Of a DNA stretch of 24,974 bases, positions 23,374 through 24,974 are shown one piece after another. The notes beneath the pieces are model-generated. The model did no database searches. It was not told the DNA's origin and saw only the letters and a program-made list of their open reading frames with translations. How positions within the stretch are numbered: the stretch's first letter is position 1; the number at the start of each line of letters is the position of its first letter. The position numbers and the translations under genes were made by a program. Source of the stretch: JBDKUD01 sp050943315 (GTDB lineage: Bacteria; Bacillota; Syntrophomonadia; Syntrophomonadales; Syntrophomonadaceae); assembly GCA_050943315.1 (NCBI GenBank), contig JBMNOY010000032.1:1-24974 (forward strand), read 5' to 3'.

Positions 23374-24974
23374 TTGGACATGCCTAAGTATCTGATTGCC
23401 GTTGCAATTTGGCTACCGGTTGTTGCGGCCCTGCTTTGTTACATCGGGCGCAGTTATGTAGCTAGAAATGTAGTAGTATTCCTGACGGGAATAGTTCTGG
23501 CAGCAGTTTCTATAGGGCTTTTTTTAACAGGTCCGTTTGATTATCAACCTGCCGGGATATTGGGCATTCCCTGGAACGAAATTATTACCATAGCAGACTT
23601 TGGTCTAATGGCATTAATACTATACATTGGTTTCAAATACCGAAATCCATTAATACTGGTATTAACACTCATTCAGGTGGTGCTATTAGTTTACTTTGAC
23701 TTTGTTATGGGTGGCGGACATGCCGAAATAAGTCCGAATTTCGTTATCGATAATTTAACTATTATAATGAGCTTAATAATCAATATTGTTGGGTCACTTA
23801 TTTGTATTTATGGGGTACGGTATATAGCCGAGCATGAAGAACATCATCCGGTGGAAAAATCCAGACAGCCCCGGTTCATGTTCTGGTTAGTAATATTCTT
23901 AGCTGCCATGAATGGTATAGTATTTTCTAATAACCTGTACTGGTTATATTTCTTCTGGGAAGTAACTACCCTGTGTTCATTCCAATTGATAAGCCATGAC
24001 CTTACTGAAATAGCTATTAAAAATGCATGCCGGGCTTTATGGATGAACATGGTCGGGGGTGTAGCTTTTGCCGGTGCCATCGTTTATTTATTTGCTACTA
24101 TACCTGGAGAAGCGCTATCCGTCCGTTACCTGTTGGAAACAGCAAGTAATAATGGAGTAACCGGTGCCCTGTTATTTAGCGTAGCCCTTTTGGTATTCGC
24201 CGGTTTTACCAAATCAGCCCAACTGCCTTTTCAATCCTGGCTGTTGGGGGCAATGGTAGCCCCCACCCCGGTTTCAGCCTTATTGCACTCCAGTACCATG
24301 GTTAAAGCAGGTGTTTACCTGGTGGTCAGAATGGCCCCCATTTACCATGGAACCTATTTAAGCGATATGGTAGCTATTGCTGGTGGCTTTACCTTTCTGG
24401 CAACCTCGGTACTTGCTTGTACGCAGTCCAATGCCAAGAGAGTCTTGGCCTATTCAACCATTGCCAACCTGGGCTTAATAATAGCTTGTGCGGGAATAAA
24501 CACCCCTATGGCCATCAGTGCAGCTATGGCCTTAATGATATTCCATGCAGTATCTAAAGGACTTTTGTTCCTGTGTACAGGTACTATTGAACACAACATT
24601 GGTAGTCGTGACATTGAAGACATGGAAGGGCTTATCGACCGGATGCCAGTTACCACCAAAATTGTAGGCATAGGCATAATAAGCATGTTCCTGCCGCCGT
24701 TTGGAATGCTGGTAGGTAAATGGGCATCTCTGGAAGCAGCGGTGGATCTGCCCCTGGTAGCGATAATGTTTGTTTTAGCCAGTGCTGTGACGGCACTGTT
24801 CTGGATAAAATGGCTGGGACGTTTGCTGGAAGGCCGCCCTGGAGTGACGAAACCGGAAACTGAACATTTGGCTCCACATTATGTTATATCCCTGGGCGGA
24901 TTAGCTCTGGGTGCAGTAGTCCTGGGTATATTTGTAGTACCGGTAATGAACCACCTGGTAGTTCCGGCGGTAAA
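23374..24974 (+). CDS. NuoL/EchA-type proton-translocating membrane subunit (3' end outside window)
   Basis: The frame is open for 533 codons to the right edge. I chose TTG 23374, 8 nt after AGGGG; the in-frame ATG 23380 is two codons later. The protein is made almost entirely of transmembrane helices and carries the antiporter-like core of complex I and energy-converting hydrogenases: FFWEVTTLCSF with E196 (the TM5 glutamate), FTKSAQLPFQSWL with K280 (TM7 lysine), APTPVSALLHSSTMVKAGVYL with H305 and K311, and FHAVSKGLLFL. Such subunits move H+ or Na+ when coupled to a hydrogenase, formate or NADH module. It probably opens an operon whose other subunits lie outside the window, so I cannot say whether it belongs to an Ech/Hyf hydrogenase, an Mrp antiporter or a complex I variant. 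Confidence 0.85.
   Translation, partial: MDMPKYLIAVAIWLPVVAALLCYIGRSYVARNVVVFLTGIVLAAVSIGLFLTGPFDYQPAGILGIPWNEIITIADFGLMALILYIGFKYRNPLILVLTLIQVVLLVYFDFVMGGGHAEISPNFVIDNLTIIMSLIINIVGSLICIYGVRYIAEHEEHHPVEKSRQPRFMFWLVIFLAAMNGIVFSNNLYWLYFFWEVTTLCSFQLISHDLTEIAIKNACRALWMNMVGGVAFAGAIVYLFATIPGEALSVRYLLETASNNGVTGALLFSVALLVFAGFTKSAQLPFQSWLLGAMVAPTPVSALLHSSTMVKAGVYLVVRMAPIYHGTYLSDMVAIAGGFTFLATSVLACTQSNAKRVLAYSTIANLGLIIACAGINTPMAISAAMALMIFHAVSKGLLFLCTGTIEHNIGSRDIEDMEGLIDRMPVTTKIVGIGIISMFLPPFGMLVGKWASLEAAVDLPLVAIMFVLASAVTALFWIKWLGRLLEGRPGVTKPETEHLAPHYVISLGGLALGAVVLGIFVVPVMNHLVVPAV

Noticed and set aside
1..24974. CRISPR array, insertion sequence, integrase or phage genes
   Set aside because: I saw no regularly spaced repeats, transposase-like frames or attachment-site duplications.

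Overview
The window looks like chromosome of a spore-forming, probably strictly anaerobic clostridial Firmicute. A member of the Syntrophomonadales or Peptococcaceae would fit, but the species is inference. Supporting signs are strong AAGGAGG-type ribosome binding sites with frequent TTG/GTG starts, a T-box leader, a Spo0B-like histidine phosphotransferase in front of obg, a DUF1540 peptide, an AcoR/DhaR-type sigma-54 activator driving an iron alcohol dehydrogenase, and a NuoL/EchA-type proton-pumping subunit.

Layout. 1-758 (minus): 5' part of a FeoB-type ferrous iron permease with no GTPase domain. Its promoter has a perfect 19-bp Fur box covering the -10. 1094-5289 (plus): spo0B-like, obg, proB, proA, closed by a bidirectional terminator. 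5461-7189 (minus): a cysteine-rich YkgJ-like protein and a cysteine synthase-family enzyme, inserted in the usual obg-proBA-nadD-yqeK-rsfS order. 7346-8954 (plus): nadD, yqeK, rsfS. 8958-12411 (minus): leuS and ogt behind a sigma-A promoter and a leucine (CTC) T-box leader. A complete tRNA-Ala(GGC) gene lies inside this leader, between the stem II/IIA-B region and the antiterminator. 12520-12690 (plus): DUF1540 peptide. 12776-13966 (minus): cyclic-nucleotide-binding plus DUF2225 fusion. 14220-17147 (plus): comEA and comEC, the DNA-uptake pair. 17334-18746 (plus): MATE efflux protein. 18975-22621 (plus): sigma-54 activator, strong terminator, candidate upstream activating sites, a -24/-12 promoter and an iron alcohol dehydrogenase. 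22622-23373: about 750 bases with no convincing gene. 23374 to the end: first 533 codons of a NuoL/EchA-like antiporter subunit.

The most unusual element is the tRNA-Ala gene nested in the leuS T-box leader. Transcripts stopped at the leucine-controlled terminator and read-through transcripts would both contain the tRNA, while its maturation by RNase P would cut the sensor stem away from the antiterminator. Other points of interest are the G-domain-less FeoB, the Spo0B-like protein in a clostridial background, the self-contained sigma-54 alcohol dehydrogenase module, and two genes (comEC and the MATE gene) whose apparent N-termini lack a standard start codon near the ribosome binding site.
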